A DNA stretch of 64,000 nucleotides, taken from the NCBI RefSeq assembly GCF_004138295.1, contig NZ_SCFM01000004.1, positions 544,181 to 608,180 of the forward strand, in the 5' to 3' direction. This DNA is from Ectobacillus funiculus (lineage in GTDB: Bacteria > Bacillota > Bacilli > Bacillales > Bacillaceae_G). Shown here piece after piece: positions 25,192-35,109 of the stretch. Each line of letters opens with the position of its first letter. The stretch's first letter is position 1. The notes under the pieces were generated by a model, which was given only the letters and a program-made list of their open reading frames with translations, did not search any database and was not told where the DNA came from. Made by a program: the position numbers and the translations under genes.

Positions 25192-26448
25192 ATGCGCAAA
25201 GCAGTGAGTTGGTCTCTTTTCATGTATGTATGTTTCGGGCTGTTTATATATTGGTATTTATTTTATGGAACAAGCGCGAACATTCCAGAGGCGTATAAGG
25301 GAACAAGCGCAGATCCGGCAACGTTTATGAATGCCCGCGAGCTTATGCTGAGTCAGGAATTTTCTCGCACAAAGTATTTGCTGTTCTTTTTGGCGACACC
25401 ATTTGAGTGGCTTGTTTTATTCCTGATCCTTGTTCTTGGTATCTCCAAACGATTTGAGGATTCGGCTAAACTGATTACGAGGCTGCGTGTTGGGCAAGTT
25501 GCTATTTACTTCTTTTACTTATCGCTGGTAACGACAGTTTTAGCGCTTCCCTTTAAATGGATGGGCTATCAAGTGTCAAAATCATATGGGATTTCAACAC
25601 AAACATTAGCAAGCTGGTTCAAGGATATTGTGATTGATTTTTGGGTCAACTTTGGCATCATGCTGCTCGTTGTTGCTACTTTGATGTGGCTGATCCGAAA
25701 AAGTGAAAAACGATGGTGGTTCCATGCTTGGGCCTTGTCTGTACCGTTTACCATTTTTCTAACGTTTATCCAGCCGGTTGTCCTAGACCCGCTGTATAAT
25801 GACTTTCAGCCATTGCAGAACCAGGAATTGAAACAAAAAATTCTATCTCTTGCCAGCGAAGCAGATATTCCTGCTGACAATGTATATGAAGTAAATATGT
25901 CCGAAAAAACGAAGTCTTTAAATGCATATGTAACAGGTATCGGATCGAACTCTCGTATCGTACTATGGGATACAACTCTGAAGCAGTTGAGTGAAAACGA
26001 GATCTTATTTATTATGGCTCATGAAATGGCGCATTACGTGAAAAAGCATATTTATTGGGCTGTAGCCAGTTCGATCGCCATATCATTCGTCGGCTTATAT
26101 CTCATACATCGCATTTTACAGTTTATCATTGCAAAATGGGGAGGCGTGCTGAACATACGCACTCTTGCCAGTTTGTCGGTGCTCCCGTTATTTTTTCTTG
26201 TTTCCTCCGTGCTTTCCTTTGCAGTTAGTCCGGCAGAAAACTATGTATCTCGTATGGAGGAGCGGGTGTCTGATCAATACGCCATGGAAATGACGGAAGA
26301 CAAGAAAGCGGCTGTAGAGACCTTTCAAGATCTTTCCAAAACAAGCTTAAGTCAAGTAAACCCACCAGGACTTGTAAAATTTTTCCTGTATACACACCCA
26401 ACGATGCTGGAGAGAATTACTTACTTAGAAGAGTATGGAAAGAAGTGA
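25192..26448 (+). CDS. yhfN: M48 family zinc metalloprotease (YhfN-like)
   Basis: A 418-residue integral membrane protease of the Ste24/CAAX prenyl protease 1 type. Several membrane helices at residues ~8-26, 62-84, 103-121, 150-170 and 180-198; zinc site HEMAH at 277-281, with the third ligand expected in the downstream glutamate of NYVSRMEERVSDQYA. Length and neighbourhood fit B. subtilis YhfN. ATG 25192 follows AGGGGAGGGG. The substrate is not known; quality control of membrane proteins is inferred from the family. Confidence 0.88.
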   Translation: MRKAVSWSLFMYVCFGLFIYWYLFYGTSANIPEAYKGTSADPATFMNARELMLSQEFSRTKYLLFFLATPFEWLVLFLILVLGISKRFEDSAKLITRLRVGQVAIYFFYLSLVTTVLALPFKWMGYQVSKSYGISTQTLASWFKDIVIDFWVNFGIMLLVVATLMWLIRKSEKRWWFHAWALSVPFTIFLTFIQPVVLDPLYNDFQPLQNQELKQKILSLASEADIPADNVYEVNMSEKTKSLNAYVTGIGSNSRIVLWDTTLKQLSENEILFIMAHEMAHYVKKHIYWAVASSIAISFVGLYLIHRILQFIIAKWGGVLNIRTLASLSVLPLFFLVSSVLSFAVSPAENYVSRMEERVSDQYAMEMTEDKKAAVETFQDLSKTSLSQVNPPGLVKFFLYTHPTMLERITYLEEYGKK

Positions 26449-26476
26449 AGGGAACCGTCTATTTATAATTAACAGG

Positions 26477-26520
26477 TTGACCTAAAAAGGGATGCATATT
26501 CCTTTTTAGGTCAATTTCGT
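26477..26520 (+). terminator. Terminator of yhfN
   Basis: A perfect 14-bp stem TTGACCTAAAAAGG / CCTTTTTAGGTCAA with a 10-nt loop, followed by TTTCG. Confidence 0.88.
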
Positions 26521-26579
26521 TTGTGAAAAAATAGGATAAGAACGCAGTAAATTAGCAGGGAGATTTTAATTTCTCTCCT

Positions 26580-26715
26580 TGTACTGTAAGAAAGTATAAA
26601 TTTCCAGCTAGGTACGAATTCGATGCAGTTGGAAATTTTAGGAGTACAGTATAAGGGCAACTACGCCGCTGTCTTTACCCAAGGGCAGGGATCGCCAATC
26701 GACGGGTTTTCCTTA
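26580..26715 (+). repeat. Structured intergenic repeat, copy R7
   Basis: P1 pairs TACTGTA (26582-26588) with TACAGTA (26645-26651); P2 pairs AAATTTCC (26598-26605) with GGAAATTT (26631-26638). The P1 arms differ from those in R4 (ACACTTT/AAAGTGT) in both strands of the helix. The 3' hairpin is mutated (ATCGCCAATCGACGGG). Confidence 0.92.
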
Positions 26716-26791
26716 TCTTAGGCTTATTTTTCCTTAGTGTTCAAATTTTACATAAAAATTTACCATAAAATTCAAAAAACATCTTCCATTT

Positions 26792-26841
26792 TTGTGAATC
26801 TGTTATATAATATAAAACAGGTAAAGGAATCATGTTATAAT
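26792..26841 (+). promoter_or_regulatory. Candidate promoters of aceBA
   Basis: An extended -10 (TGTTATAAT, 26833-26841) and an upstream TATAAT (26806-26811) lie before aceB; neither has a good -35 hexamer, suggesting activation or weak constitutive use. Confidence 0.4.
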
Positions 26842-26869
26842 ACAGAAGATGTAGAAAGGAGTTGGTCAT

Positions 26870-28459
26870 ATGCCAACACAAACGGCTGGAGTAACAATTA
26901 CTGAAGAAGCAACAGCTGCCACCTCTGAAATTTTAACACCGGAAGCACTGGCGTTTATTAAGTCTCTGCATCGGAAATTTAATGGGCGAAGAAAAGAATT
27001 GCTTGCGCTTCGCAAGGAAAAGCAGGAGCGAATCAACGCTGGAGCGCTTCCTAGGTTTTTGAAAGAAACAGAGCATATACGAAACGGTGATTGGACAATT
27101 GCTCCGCTGCCGGCAGACCTGCAAGACCGCCGCGTGGAAATTACCGGTCCGGTTGATCGTAAAATGGTCATCAATGCTTTAAACTCCGGTGCAAAAATGT
27201 TTATGGCGGATTTTGAAGACGCTAACTCTCCTACATGGCACAACAACCTCGAAGGTCAAATCAACTTACGCGATGCTGTCAATCGAACAATCTCACTTAG
27301 ACACTCAAATGGAAAACAATACAAACTTAACGAAACAACTGCTGTTCTTCTTGTAAGACCGAGAGGATGGCATTTAAACGAGAAACATATTCTCATAGAC
27401 GGTGAAGAAATCTCCGGAAGCTTATTTGATTTTGGATTATATTTCTTTCACAATGCGAAGAACTTGCTGGAAAAAGGGAGCGGTCCATACTTTTACCTTC
27501 CAAAGCTACAGAGTCATTTAGAAGCGAGACTTTGGAATGATGTGTTTGTCTACTCGCAGGAGTATATCGGCATTCCAAACGGTTCCATTAAAGCAACTGT
27601 ACTTATAGAGACCATTCATGCTGCATTTGAAATGGATGAAATTTTGTATGAGCTGCGCGATCATTCTGCGGGTCTCAATTGCGGTCGATGGGATTATATT
27701 TTCAGCTTTTTGAAAACCTTTCGCAAGCTGCCGCAGTTCTTAATTCCAGACCGTGCTCAGGTAACGATGACGGTTCCATTTATGAAGGCATATTGCCTTA
27801 AGGTCATTCAAACATGCCATCGCCGCAATGCACCAGCAATGGGAGGCATGGCTGCACAAATTCCGATCAAAAATGATCCGGTGGCGAATGAGCAAGCATT
27901 CCAAAAGGTGCGTGCCGATAAAGAGCGTGAGGCTACGGAGGGTCATGACGGGACATGGGTTGCCCATCCGGGACTTGTGCCGGTGGCAATCGAGGTATTT
28001 AATCAGGCGATGGCAACGCCAAATCAAATTCATGTAAAGCGCGATGATGTTCATGTGACAGAGGAACAGCTCATCGAGGTGCCTGTTGGAACGATCACAG
28101 AACAAGGATTGCGCACCAATATTAATGTTGGAATTCAATATATTGCATCATGGCTATGCGGGAGGGGAGCCGCACCTATTTATAACTTGATGGAAGATGC
28201 TGCAACAGCGGAAATTTCTCGGGCCCAGGTATGGCAATGGGTGCGTCATGACGATGGCAAGCTTGAAGATGGTACAAAAATTACGTTCAGACTTGTTGAG
28301 CAGCTGCAAGAGGAGGAAATGCGGAGAATTCGGCAAGAGGTCGGAGACAAGAATTTTGCGAACGGGCGCTTTGAAGAAGCGGCAGAGTTATTCACGAAAC
28401 TCGTACGGGATGATGAATTCGTAGACTTTTTAACACTGCCAGCCTACGACATTCTATAA
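26870..28459 (+). CDS. aceB: Malate synthase
   Basis: Condenses glyoxylate with acetyl-CoA to malate in the glyoxylate shunt. A 529-residue malate synthase A type. Recognisable segments: [15 protein letters not shown] near residue 105, [32 protein letters not shown] (contains the glutamate that binds Mg2+) and [19 protein letters not shown] 26870 follows AAAGGAG. aceA follows after 50 bp, so the two form an operon. Confidence 0.96.
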   Translation: MPTQTAGVTITEEATAATSEILTPEALAFIKSLHRKFNGRRKELLALRKEKQERINAGALPRFLKETEHIRNGDWTIAPLPADLQDRRVEITGPVDRKMVINALNSGAKMFMADFEDANSPTWHNNLEGQINLRDAVNRTISLRHSNGKQYKLNETTAVLLVRPRGWHLNEKHILIDGEEISGSLFDFGLYFFHNAKNLLEKGSGPYFYLPKLQSHLEARLWNDVFVYSQEYIGIPNGSIKATVLIETIHAAFEMDEILYELRDHSAGLNCGRWDYIFSFLKTFRKLPQFLIPDRAQVTMTVPFMKAYCLKVIQTCHRRNAPAMGGMAAQIPIKNDPVANEQAFQKVRADKEREATEGHDGTWVAHPGLVPVAIEVFNQAMATPNQIHVKRDDVHVTEEQLIEVPVGTITEQGLRTNINVGIQYIASWLCGRGAAPIYNLMEDAATAEISRAQVWQWVRHDDGKLEDGTKITFRLVEQLQEEEMRRIRQEVGDKNFANGRFEEAAELFTKLVRDDEFVDFLTLPAYDIL

Positions 28460-28515
28460 GAAAGTAAGTTATAAGCAATGTATCTTTTATACTATGTAAA
28501 GGGGATGACATGATA

Positions 28516-29793
28516 ATGACAAATACAAGAATTCAACAATTACAAGAAAGCTGGGAAATGGACTCTCGTTGGAAAGGAATTACGCGTCCGTATACTGCTG
28601 AGGATGTAATTCGTCTGCGCGGTTCTATTGATATTGAATATACGCTTGCCCGCCGCGGTGCAGAAAAGCTCTGGAAGGGTCTTCATACAGAGGATTACAT
28701 CAATGCACTTGGCGCATTAACTGGAAACCAGGCGATGCAGCAAGTAAAGGCTGGTTTGAAAGCTATTTACTTGAGCGGTTGGCAGGTGGCGGCAGATGCC
28801 AATCTTGCCGGTCACATGTACCCAGATCAAAGCCTGTATCCGGCAAACAGTGTGCCAGCTGTTGTAAAACGCATTAACCAGACGCTTCAGCGTGCTGACC
28901 AAATTCAGCATATGGAGGAAAATGGAGAAATTGACTATTTTGTTCCAATTGTAGCTGACGCAGAAGCTGGATTTGGCGGTCAATTGAATGTTTTTGAGCT
29001 GATGAAGGGCATGATCGAAGCGGGGGCTGCCGGTGTTCATTTTGAAGACCAATTATCTTCGGAGAAAAAATGCGGTCATTTAGGCGGAAAGGTGCTGCTT
29101 CCGACGCAAACAGCGGTACGCAACTTAATCTCTGCACGCCTTGCAGCTGATGTGATGGGGGTTCCAACAATTATTGTTGCCCGCACGGATGCTGACGCTG
29201 CGGATCTGATCACAAGTGATATCGATGACAACGACAAGCCGTTCATTACAGGTGAAAGAACAGCAGAAGGCTTCTTCCGTACGCGTGCGGGTCTCGACCA
29301 AGCGATTGCCCGCGGTCTTGCCTATGCACCATACGCAGATTTAATTTGGTGCGAAACGTCTGAGCCGAATTTAGAGGACGCAAAGCGCTTTGCAGATGCC
29401 ATCCATGCGAAATTCCCAGGTAAGCTCTTAGCATATAACTGTTCGCCTTCCTTCAACTGGAAGAAGAAATTAGATGACAAAACAATTGCAAATTTCCAGC
29501 GTGAAATTGCGACATATGGATATAAGTTCCAATTCGTAACATTAGCTGGTTTCCATTCTCTAAACTACGGTATGTTTGAGCTGGCGCGCGGCTACAAAGA
29601 GCGCGGCATGGCAGCATATTCCGAGCTACAGCAGGCTGAATTTGCTGCTGAAGAGCATGGCTACAGCGCAACCCGTCACCAGCGCGAGGTCGGAACAGGC
29701 TACTTTGATCAAGTAGCTCAGGTTATTACTGGAGGAACATCTTCAACAACAGCGTTGAAGGGATCTACAGAGGAAGAGCAGTTTACGAAATAA
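28516..29793 (+). CDS. aceA: Isocitrate lyase
   Basis: Cleaves isocitrate into succinate and glyoxylate, the entry of the glyoxylate shunt, used for growth on acetate or fatty acids. 425 residues from ATG 28516; catalytic KKCGHLGGK (C186) and [11 protein letters not shown] are present. The upstream ATG at 28510 is only ~3 nt from the AAGGGGATG ribosome binding site, so 28516 is preferred. Confidence 0.96.
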   Translation: MTNTRIQQLQESWEMDSRWKGITRPYTAEDVIRLRGSIDIEYTLARRGAEKLWKGLHTEDYINALGALTGNQAMQQVKAGLKAIYLSGWQVAADANLAGHMYPDQSLYPANSVPAVVKRINQTLQRADQIQHMEENGEIDYFVPIVADAEAGFGGQLNVFELMKGMIEAGAAGVHFEDQLSSEKKCGHLGGKVLLPTQTAVRNLISARLAADVMGVPTIIVARTDADAADLITSDIDDNDKPFITGERTAEGFFRTRAGLDQAIARGLAYAPYADLIWCETSEPNLEDAKRFADAIHAKFPGKLLAYNCSPSFNWKKKLDDKTIANFQREIATYGYKFQFVTLAGFHSLNYGMFELARGYKERGMAAYSELQQAEFAAEEHGYSATRHQREVGTGYFDQVAQVITGGTSSTTALKGSTEEEQFTK

Positions 29794-29807
29794 GAAACTG
29801 GTGAGGA

Positions 29808-29838
29808 GGGGTGTCCCGAAATGAGGGCACCCTTTTTG
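29808..29838 (+). terminator. Terminator of aceBA
   Basis: GGTGTCCC and GGGCACC pair around a short loop, followed by CTTTTTG. The following 29839-30060 bases hold no evident gene. Confidence 0.8.
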
Positions 29839-30077
29839 TGAGTGAAAGGAGAGGGAATCTGGAAGAATATATTTAATCTGCCTCAATTCCTATTAAAGCC
29901 TTTTCATTTTCTAGCTTAATAATATCAATATGCCCAAGTTTACTAGATTTTCTGCGCTAGAATCTTAAATTGCATATGGTAATTTAAGTGATTTGTTGTA
30001 CGATGGGTTTGTTTTCTTAGCAAAAAAGGAATACAATAAAGATAGATATGAATTGGTAATTTCAAGGGGGAAAAATC

Positions 30078-31094
30078 ATGACTGATAAAACAAAAGTGTT
30101 CCCAGTTGAAGCAGCAGGAGAAAAGGGACTGAAAAAGAAAGAGGAACTACATAACAAATCGACACGCATAGCTGATGAAGAAAAAGCGAAGGGTAATAGA
30201 ATGGTAGAATTAGAGAGTGTTGCTCACTTTAATGAAGCGATGAAAACATTAACAGCCCGCTATTTTGCTACTTCATTAGAAAGCGTTGAAACTTTTGGAA
30301 CTCAAATCCAAAGAGCAAACAAATTGGCTTTTCGACTGCATGATATTTTCACTTCCGTTATTACAACATCGAGAGAAAGGCTAGAACAAAATCCATTTGG
30401 TTTTGAACAGAATAAAAAGGAATTACAAGGAAAGATAGAGGAGCTGTCAGCTAAGCTAAATTCTGAAGAAGAGCTTACAAAATCCCAAGTAAAGCAAATT
30501 CTTGAATTAAAAAAGGCTGAAGCACGTTTAGAAAAATTAACACAAACGCAAAAAACTTCTATCGAAAAATTAAATGCAACAATTGAGACACTTCATTCTG
30601 ATAAGGAAAAGCTAGCAGCTGATAAAGAGGAGCTGCACCTTAAAGTAGAGGCAGCAACGAAAGAAAATCAGGAATCCCTACAAAAGATAGCAGATTTGCA
30701 GAATCAATTACATGCTGCACAGCAAGAATTGCAAAAAATAGGAGATTTAGAACAGCAGTTATCCCTTGCTGTTGAAACCCACACAAATGAAATAATACAA
30801 ATTTCTGAACAAAAAGATTTAGAAAAACAAAGTGAAATATTAGAGCTGCAACAAAAGCTGTTAACTGAACATCAAGAGGAGCTATCCAAAGAAGTTAAGA
30901 AAAGAGAAGAAATGAATGATACGGTTTTAGAGTTAAACCGTATCATCGAGAAACAAACAGTAGATGCAGCTAAAGTAAAAAACAAGCATGAGAAAGAAAT
31001 TGAGAAACTAAACAAAAAAGCGCTTGAAGCCCAAAATGGATATGAAGCGCAATTTGCAAAGTTAAAAAAGGAAATTACCTCTTTAAAGCAGTAG
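30078..31094 (+). CDS. Coiled-coil protein of unknown function
   Basis: A 338-residue, highly charged protein. Residues ~110-335 have the heptad pattern of a long coiled coil with many K/E/Q/L; residues ~1-110 are a mixed helical segment (VAHFNEAMKTLTARYFATSL). No membrane segment or signal peptide is present. ATG 30078 follows AAGGGGG. I do not recognise a family; the layout (small head, long coiled tail) recalls structural or chromosome-associated proteins. Flanked by its own terminator, so monocistronic. Confidence 0.7.
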   Translation: MTDKTKVFPVEAAGEKGLKKKEELHNKSTRIADEEKAKGNRMVELESVAHFNEAMKTLTARYFATSLESVETFGTQIQRANKLAFRLHDIFTSVITTSRERLEQNPFGFEQNKKELQGKIEELSAKLNSEEELTKSQVKQILELKKAEARLEKLTQTQKTSIEKLNATIETLHSDKEKLAADKEELHLKVEAATKENQESLQKIADLQNQLHAAQQELQKIGDLEQQLSLAVETHTNEIIQISEQKDLEKQSEILELQQKLLTEHQEELSKEVKKREEMNDTVLELNRIIEKQTVDAAKVKNKHEKEIEKLNKKALEAQNGYEAQFAKLKKEITSLKQ

Positions 31095-31167
31095 AGGAAA
31101 GTAAAAAGTGCATTTGAAGAGAGTGCCTCATGACCGCCAAATTAAGAAAATGATATAAGCAGACAAA

Positions 31168-31220
31168 AAATGACCATCCTGATTTATTTCACATCTGAAT
31201 CAGGATGGTCATTTTTCTAT
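31168..31220 (+). terminator. Terminator of the coiled-coil gene
   Basis: A perfect 17-bp stem (AAATGACCATCCTGATT and its complement, 31168-31184 and 31198-31214) followed by TTCT. Confidence 0.9.
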
Positions 31221-31241
31221 GATGAATGTCACCTAGCTTTT

Positions 31242-31371
31242 TTACACTTTAAGAAATTTCTAGCTGGAAGACAATTCGACGTAGCGAGAAACTTTAGGAA
31301 TACAGTATAAGGGAAACGATGCCTCTGGCTTCGCCTAAGAGCAGGGCTCACCAATCGGCGAGTTTGCTTTA
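31242..31371 (+). repeat. Structured repeat, copy R8
   Basis: Lacks the AAAGTATA segment after P1 (internal deletion of about 10 bp). P2 AAATTTCT pairs with AGAAACTT with one mismatch. The 3' hairpin CTCACCAATCGGCGAG is nearly intact. The stretch 31372-31660 otherwise holds only a possible small hairpin (GGAAC/GTTC with T-run, 31510-31532). Confidence 0.85.
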
Positions 31372-31676
31372 TGAGTAGAGAATTATCAGTGGACAAACAT
31401 ATGTTCTTTTAGTAGAATGAGATTACCAGAATGAACCAAAGGAGGAGAGTGAAGACGTGCGGTTTTCCCAAGCGAGTCTATAAACATACTGTACCTCATA
31501 ATCTCAATCAGGAACTCTTTTGTTCTTTTTTTGTACGCAATACATAAAGTGTGAAGGCAAGTATGCTTTTTTGCTTACAAGGGGGGGCTTTAAGTTCGAA
31601 ATATCCAAATGAATAAAGGTTTATATTTTTTGCATTGCTACTGATTTTCTCTAAATTAAGAAAGGAATTCATAAAT

Positions 31677-33230
31677 ATGAGGATAAAACAAAGCAATTTA
31701 AAAGCTGTGCTGGCGGGTCTCTTGTTAGCAATTTTAATGGCGTCTATGGATAATACCATTGTCGCTACCGCAATGGGAACAATTGTAGGTGAACTTGGCG
31801 GGCTCGATAAGTTCGTATGGGTTACCTCTGCGTATATGGTTGCTGAAATGGCGGGGATGCCGATATTCGGCAAACTGTCGGATATGTTCGGACGTAAAAG
31901 GTTTTTTATTTTTGGATTAATTGTCTTTTTGTCAGGATCTATTTTGTGCGGAATGGCGGACAGCATTGTCCAGCTTAGTATCTATCGTGCAATCCAGGGA
32001 ATCGGCGGCGGAGCACTTATCCCAATCGCCTTTACAATTATGTTTGATACTGTACCAGTTGAACAACGCGGAAAGCTAGGAGGATTATTTGGAGCTGTAT
32101 TTGGTTTATCCAGTATCTTTGGTCCGCTATTAGGTGCCTATATCACAGACTATCTGGACTGGCGCTGGGTGTTTTATGTGAACATTCCTTTAGGTTTATT
32201 GGCTTTAGTATTTATCGTTTTCTTCTATAAGGAATCACCTGTTCACACCAAACAAAAAATTGACTGGTGGGGTGCCTTCACACTAGTTGGAGCCGTAATC
32301 AGCTTGATGTTTGCATTAGAATTGGGCGGCAATGAGTATGATTGGGATTCAGCTTTCATTCTAGGCTTGTTCGCTGTTTTTACCGTGTTGTTTGTTGCCT
32401 TCATTTTCATTGAACGAAAAGTAACAGATCCGATTATCTCATTTCCAATGTTTAAGGTTCGCTTATTTGCTACAAGCAATCTTTTAGGATTGTTGAGCGG
32501 TATGGCTTTCATTACGGCTTCTGTGTATATCCCTATCTATATTCAAGGGGTGTTAGGGGGAACTGCAACAAATTCCGGTCTCGTCCTGCTCCCAATGATG
32601 TTAGGTTCGGTTGTTTCTGCTACAACCGGGGGCTTTTTAATGAGCAAATGGAGTTACCGTAACATCATGATCTTTTTTGCTATTATTTTTGCAGCAGGAA
32701 TGTTCTTATTAACTACATTAGAGCCAGATTCAGGACGATTCCTAGTGACAATCTACATGATTCTGGCAGGTTTAGGAATTGGAGCCACCTTCTCTGTCCT
32801 AAGCAATGCGGCCATCCACCATTTCGAACCGTCACAGCGGGGCTCTGTTAATGCTACTGTATCGTTTATCCGCTCATTGGGAATGTCACTTGGAATTACT
32901 GTTTTCGGGATTATTCAACGAAATGATTTCTCTGCGAAGCTAAATGATATTTTTGCAAGTATGGGGAACGGGCAAATGGCAGAAAATCCGGCGTTTAAAG
33001 ACCCTCGTGTGCTGCTTGCGCCGGAGGCTCGCGCTCAGATACCAGCACCGATTTTAGATAAAATTACGGCAGCCCTATCCTCCTCCATCACAACTACATT
33101 TATGTGGGCACTCATTCCTACGGCACTAGCATTGATTGTAGCGATGATGATGAGTAAGGAACGATTGCAATCATCTATTGAATATCAGCAGGCTAGAGGG
33201 GAACAGAAAGCTGGGCATGCACACCAATAA
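31677..33230 (+). CDS. MFS multidrug exporter, DHA2 (14-TM) family
   Basis: A 517-residue drug:H+ antiporter with ~14 membrane helices. Motif D1-like MDNTIVATAMGTIV near residue 25, motif A GKLSDMFGRKR between helices 2 and 3, and motif C-like GLGIGATFSV. I prefer ATG 31677 because AAAGGAA lies 9 nt upstream; an upstream TTG/ATG at 31635 has no such signal. It is EmrB/QacA-like; the substrate cannot be predicted. No adjacent regulator. Confidence 0.88.
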   Translation: MRIKQSNLKAVLAGLLLAILMASMDNTIVATAMGTIVGELGGLDKFVWVTSAYMVAEMAGMPIFGKLSDMFGRKRFFIFGLIVFLSGSILCGMADSIVQLSIYRAIQGIGGGALIPIAFTIMFDTVPVEQRGKLGGLFGAVFGLSSIFGPLLGAYITDYLDWRWVFYVNIPLGLLALVFIVFFYKESPVHTKQKIDWWGAFTLVGAVISLMFALELGGNEYDWDSAFILGLFAVFTVLFVAFIFIERKVTDPIISFPMFKVRLFATSNLLGLLSGMAFITASVYIPIYIQGVLGGTATNSGLVLLPMMLGSVVSATTGGFLMSKWSYRNIMIFFAIIFAAGMFLLTTLEPDSGRFLVTIYMILAGLGIGATFSVLSNAAIHHFEPSQRGSVNATVSFIRSLGMSLGITVFGIIQRNDFSAKLNDIFASMGNGQMAENPAFKDPRVLLAPEARAQIPAPILDKITAALSSSITTTFMWALIPTALALIVAMMMSKERLQSSIEYQQARGEQKAGHAHQ

Positions 33231-33427
33231 CCGTTTTTGATGATAAAGCGTAATCAGTGTTCAAACACTTATAAGGCTGGAACGAAAAGCAATGGGAACC
33301 CGTTTGTTGTGAAGATTTTTATTTATGCAGATAAAAAATAGACGCGCTCACATTTCCTCTATAGGCATATGATATGGTATCCGTACAGCAGTATCCCTCC
33401 TTATCAACGAAGGGAAGAGTAAAAAAA

Positions 33428-33676
33428 ATGATGTCAAATGCGAATATTCCTTACAGCAACAATGCGCCAATGCCTGCAAACGTGGCTCCTGTAGCCCCTG
33501 TTCAACAAGTTCCAGTCTATGGTGGTTATTACCACACACCATGTTTTGATTATGGATATGGATATGGCGGTTATGGCTGCGGAGGCTACGGTCATGGCTT
33601 TGCGCTCATCGTTGTACTATTTATCTTGCTCATCATTATAGGCGCTTGTACTTTCCACCACGGTGATAAGTGTTGA
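33428..33676 (+). CDS. YjcZ family sporulation protein
   Basis: A small protein of 82 residues: polar, proline-rich N-terminus, a Gly/Tyr-rich stretch ([16 protein letters not shown]) and a C-terminal membrane helix with the YjcZ signature [17 protein letters not shown]. Members are sporulation-associated, small coat or membrane peptides. ATG 33428 follows GAAGGGAAGAG; a second ATG follows at once. Confidence 0.8.
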   Translation: MMSNANIPYSNNAPMPANVAPVAPVQQVPVYGGYYHTPCFDYGYGYGGYGCGGYGHGFALIVVLFILLIIIGACTFHHGDKC

Positions 33677-33689
33677 GGTACTAACCTTT

Positions 33690-33720
33690 ACCCCCTTGTA
33701 TTCGTACAGGGGGGTTTTTG
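33690..33720 (+). terminator. Terminator after the YjcZ gene
   Basis: ACCCCCTTGTA / TACAGGGGGGT with a short TTCG-type loop, followed by TTTTTG. Confidence 0.9.
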
Positions 33721-33854
33721 TCGTTAGAATGAAAGGTATGTAAGTAGTAGGGTATGTGCCAGCGACGACGTACTAATCGATGTAAATGTTAATCGCTTAT
33801 ACATAAAGATGACGACAAATGAAGTTTATTTTTAATAAATAAAGAAAAAAATCT

Positions 33855-33881
33855 CCACTTTTTATAAAAAGGTGGTATAAT
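33855..33881 (+). promoter_or_regulatory. comK promoter region with a 21-bp palindrome
   Basis: A near-palindrome (CCACTTTTTA-T-AAAAAGGTGG, 33855-33875) abuts a TATAAT -10 (33876-33881). It would cover the -35 region. A regulator is implied but not identified; canonical ComK boxes (AAAA-N5-TTTT pairs) were not clearly found. Confidence 0.45.
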
Positions 33882-33936
33882 TCTCCGTAAAGGGATATTT
33901 TTCCTAATCTTTACTATAGAAAGGTGGAGAAATCAT

Positions 33937-34515
33937 ATGAAATTTAAACCATCGCGATTTGTATATGATTATATTATAAATCGAAAAACAATGGCGATTG
34001 TACCTGTGTTAACGGTAGATAATCGAATTTTATCCGGTATTTTAGAGGAAGAGGATACCCTCATTGCGCTTCCAAGGCCTTATGAGGTTGTTGATCAAAG
34101 CTGTCGTTTCCACGGTTCTAGCTTTGAAGGCCGCAAAGAGGGCACTCGTGAATTAATTGGAATCACCCATAAAGCACCTATTGCAATCAGCTCCACAGAA
34201 AGCCTGTATTTTCTTTCTACTTTGTCCTACACCCGCAGAGAATGCTCTTGGATTTCTCATTTCCACGTTACTAACACGAAAGCAACTCCTCATAACAATG
34301 TTCTCATTACATTCATGAACGGCCAAAGCTTTGAAGTGGGAATTTCAAAAACAAGCTTTGACACATTGCTATACCGAACCGCACACCTTCGCTCTGAGTC
34401 AGAAGATCGCCAAAAGCGCAAGCTTCTGCAAGTATCACGAACAGTAAACAAACAGGACCTGCCGCAGCTTGCTTCTGAGCCGATGTATCCGTACAAAGCA
34501 AAATGGGAAACCTAA
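33937..34515 (+). CDS. comK: Competence transcription factor ComK
   Basis: The master activator of late competence genes in Bacillus, a minor-groove DNA-binding protein for AT boxes. 192 residues. Family segments: VDQSCRFHGSSFEGRKEGT near residue 50, STLSYTRRECSWISHFHV and the C-terminal YRTAHLRSE. B. subtilis ComK has the equivalent SCRFFGSS and TRPQCGWISHVHV. ATG 33937 follows AAAGGTGG. Together with addAB and the neighbouring genes this suggests, but does not prove, competence. Confidence 0.93.
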   Translation: MKFKPSRFVYDYIINRKTMAIVPVLTVDNRILSGILEEEDTLIALPRPYEVVDQSCRFHGSSFEGRKEGTRELIGITHKAPIAISSTESLYFLSTLSYTRRECSWISHFHVTNTKATPHNNVLITFMNGQSFEVGISKTSFDTLLYRTAHLRSESEDRQKRKLLQVSRTVNKQDLPQLASEPMYPYKAKWET

Positions 34516-34520
34516 TTTTG

Positions 34521-34567
34521 TAGGGCTGTTTCACAAGTCGGTGTTAACTGACTTGTGGACAGCCTAT
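34521..34567 (+). terminator. Terminator of comK
   Basis: TAGGGCTGT-CACAAGTC pairs with GACTTGTG-ACAGCCTA across a 10-nt loop, followed by TTTG. Confidence 0.82.
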
Positions 34568-34626
34568 TTGCATGCAGATTTGATTAAATGAAATAGAAAT
34601 CGGGTAGATTTATTATAAAACAGAGG

Positions 34627-34655
34627 TTGATTTTTATAATCTGTTATAGTACAAT
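34627..34655 (+). promoter_or_regulatory. Predicted sigma-A promoter of the 48-residue gene
   Basis: TTGATT (34627-34632), 17-bp spacer, TACAAT (34650-34655). Confidence 0.6.
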
Positions 34656-34726
34656 GAATGTAATAAGTATTAGAAAATGAAACAATTAACAAACATTACC
34701 GTACAGGATGAGAGGAGAATGTACAA

Positions 34727-34873
34727 ATGGAAATGTATACAGAGGCTTATCGAAAATACTCAGAGAAATGTCAGCGATTTGGGATTACTGGAATTGACTT
34801 TATTGACTTTATTCAAAGCTTAACATTACAGCAAATTCAAATGATGGTAATGGATTTGGATTGCATCAATTGA
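34727..34873 (+). CDS. Small hypothetical protein, 48 residues
   Basis: ATG 34727 with GAGGAG 9 nt upstream, its own promoter and terminator. The product is short and amphipathic (MEMYTEAYRKYSEKCQRFG, then an IDFIDFIQSL segment). I do not recognise a family. The full set of expression signals makes it a credible gene despite its size. Confidence 0.65.
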   Translation: MEMYTEAYRKYSEKCQRFGITGIDFIDFIQSLTLQQIQMMVMDLDCIN

Positions 34874-34913
34874 GGTGGGACATGAATAGTGATGTGGATG
34901 TTAGAAAAAGATG

Positions 34914-34958
34914 AGCCATCTGTTTATCTTACTTGTAAGAGAGCGGATGGTTTTTTCG
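34914..34958 (+). terminator. Terminator after the 48-residue gene
   Basis: GCCATCTG pairs with CGGATGGT, with inner CTTAC/GTAAG, then TTTTTTC. Confidence 0.8.
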
Positions 34959-34968
34959 TGTTCTTTTT

Positions 34969-35105
34969 CACGCTTTAAGACAGCATAAATTCTCAGCCGG
35001 AAGCCAATTCGACGTAGGCAGAAATTTTAGGAATCCAGTATAAGTAGGGCTACGCCTCTGTTTTCGCAGGGGGGCAGGGCTCGCCAATCGGCGAGTTTTC
35101 TTTAC
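34969..35105 (+). repeat. Structured repeat, copy R9
   Basis: Full length with an intact 3' hairpin (CTCGCC-AATC-GGCGAG, TTTTCTTTA). P2 is AAATTCTC with a matching GAGAAATTT-like arm (GCAGAAATTT). Confidence 0.88.
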
Positions 35106-35109
35106 AAGA

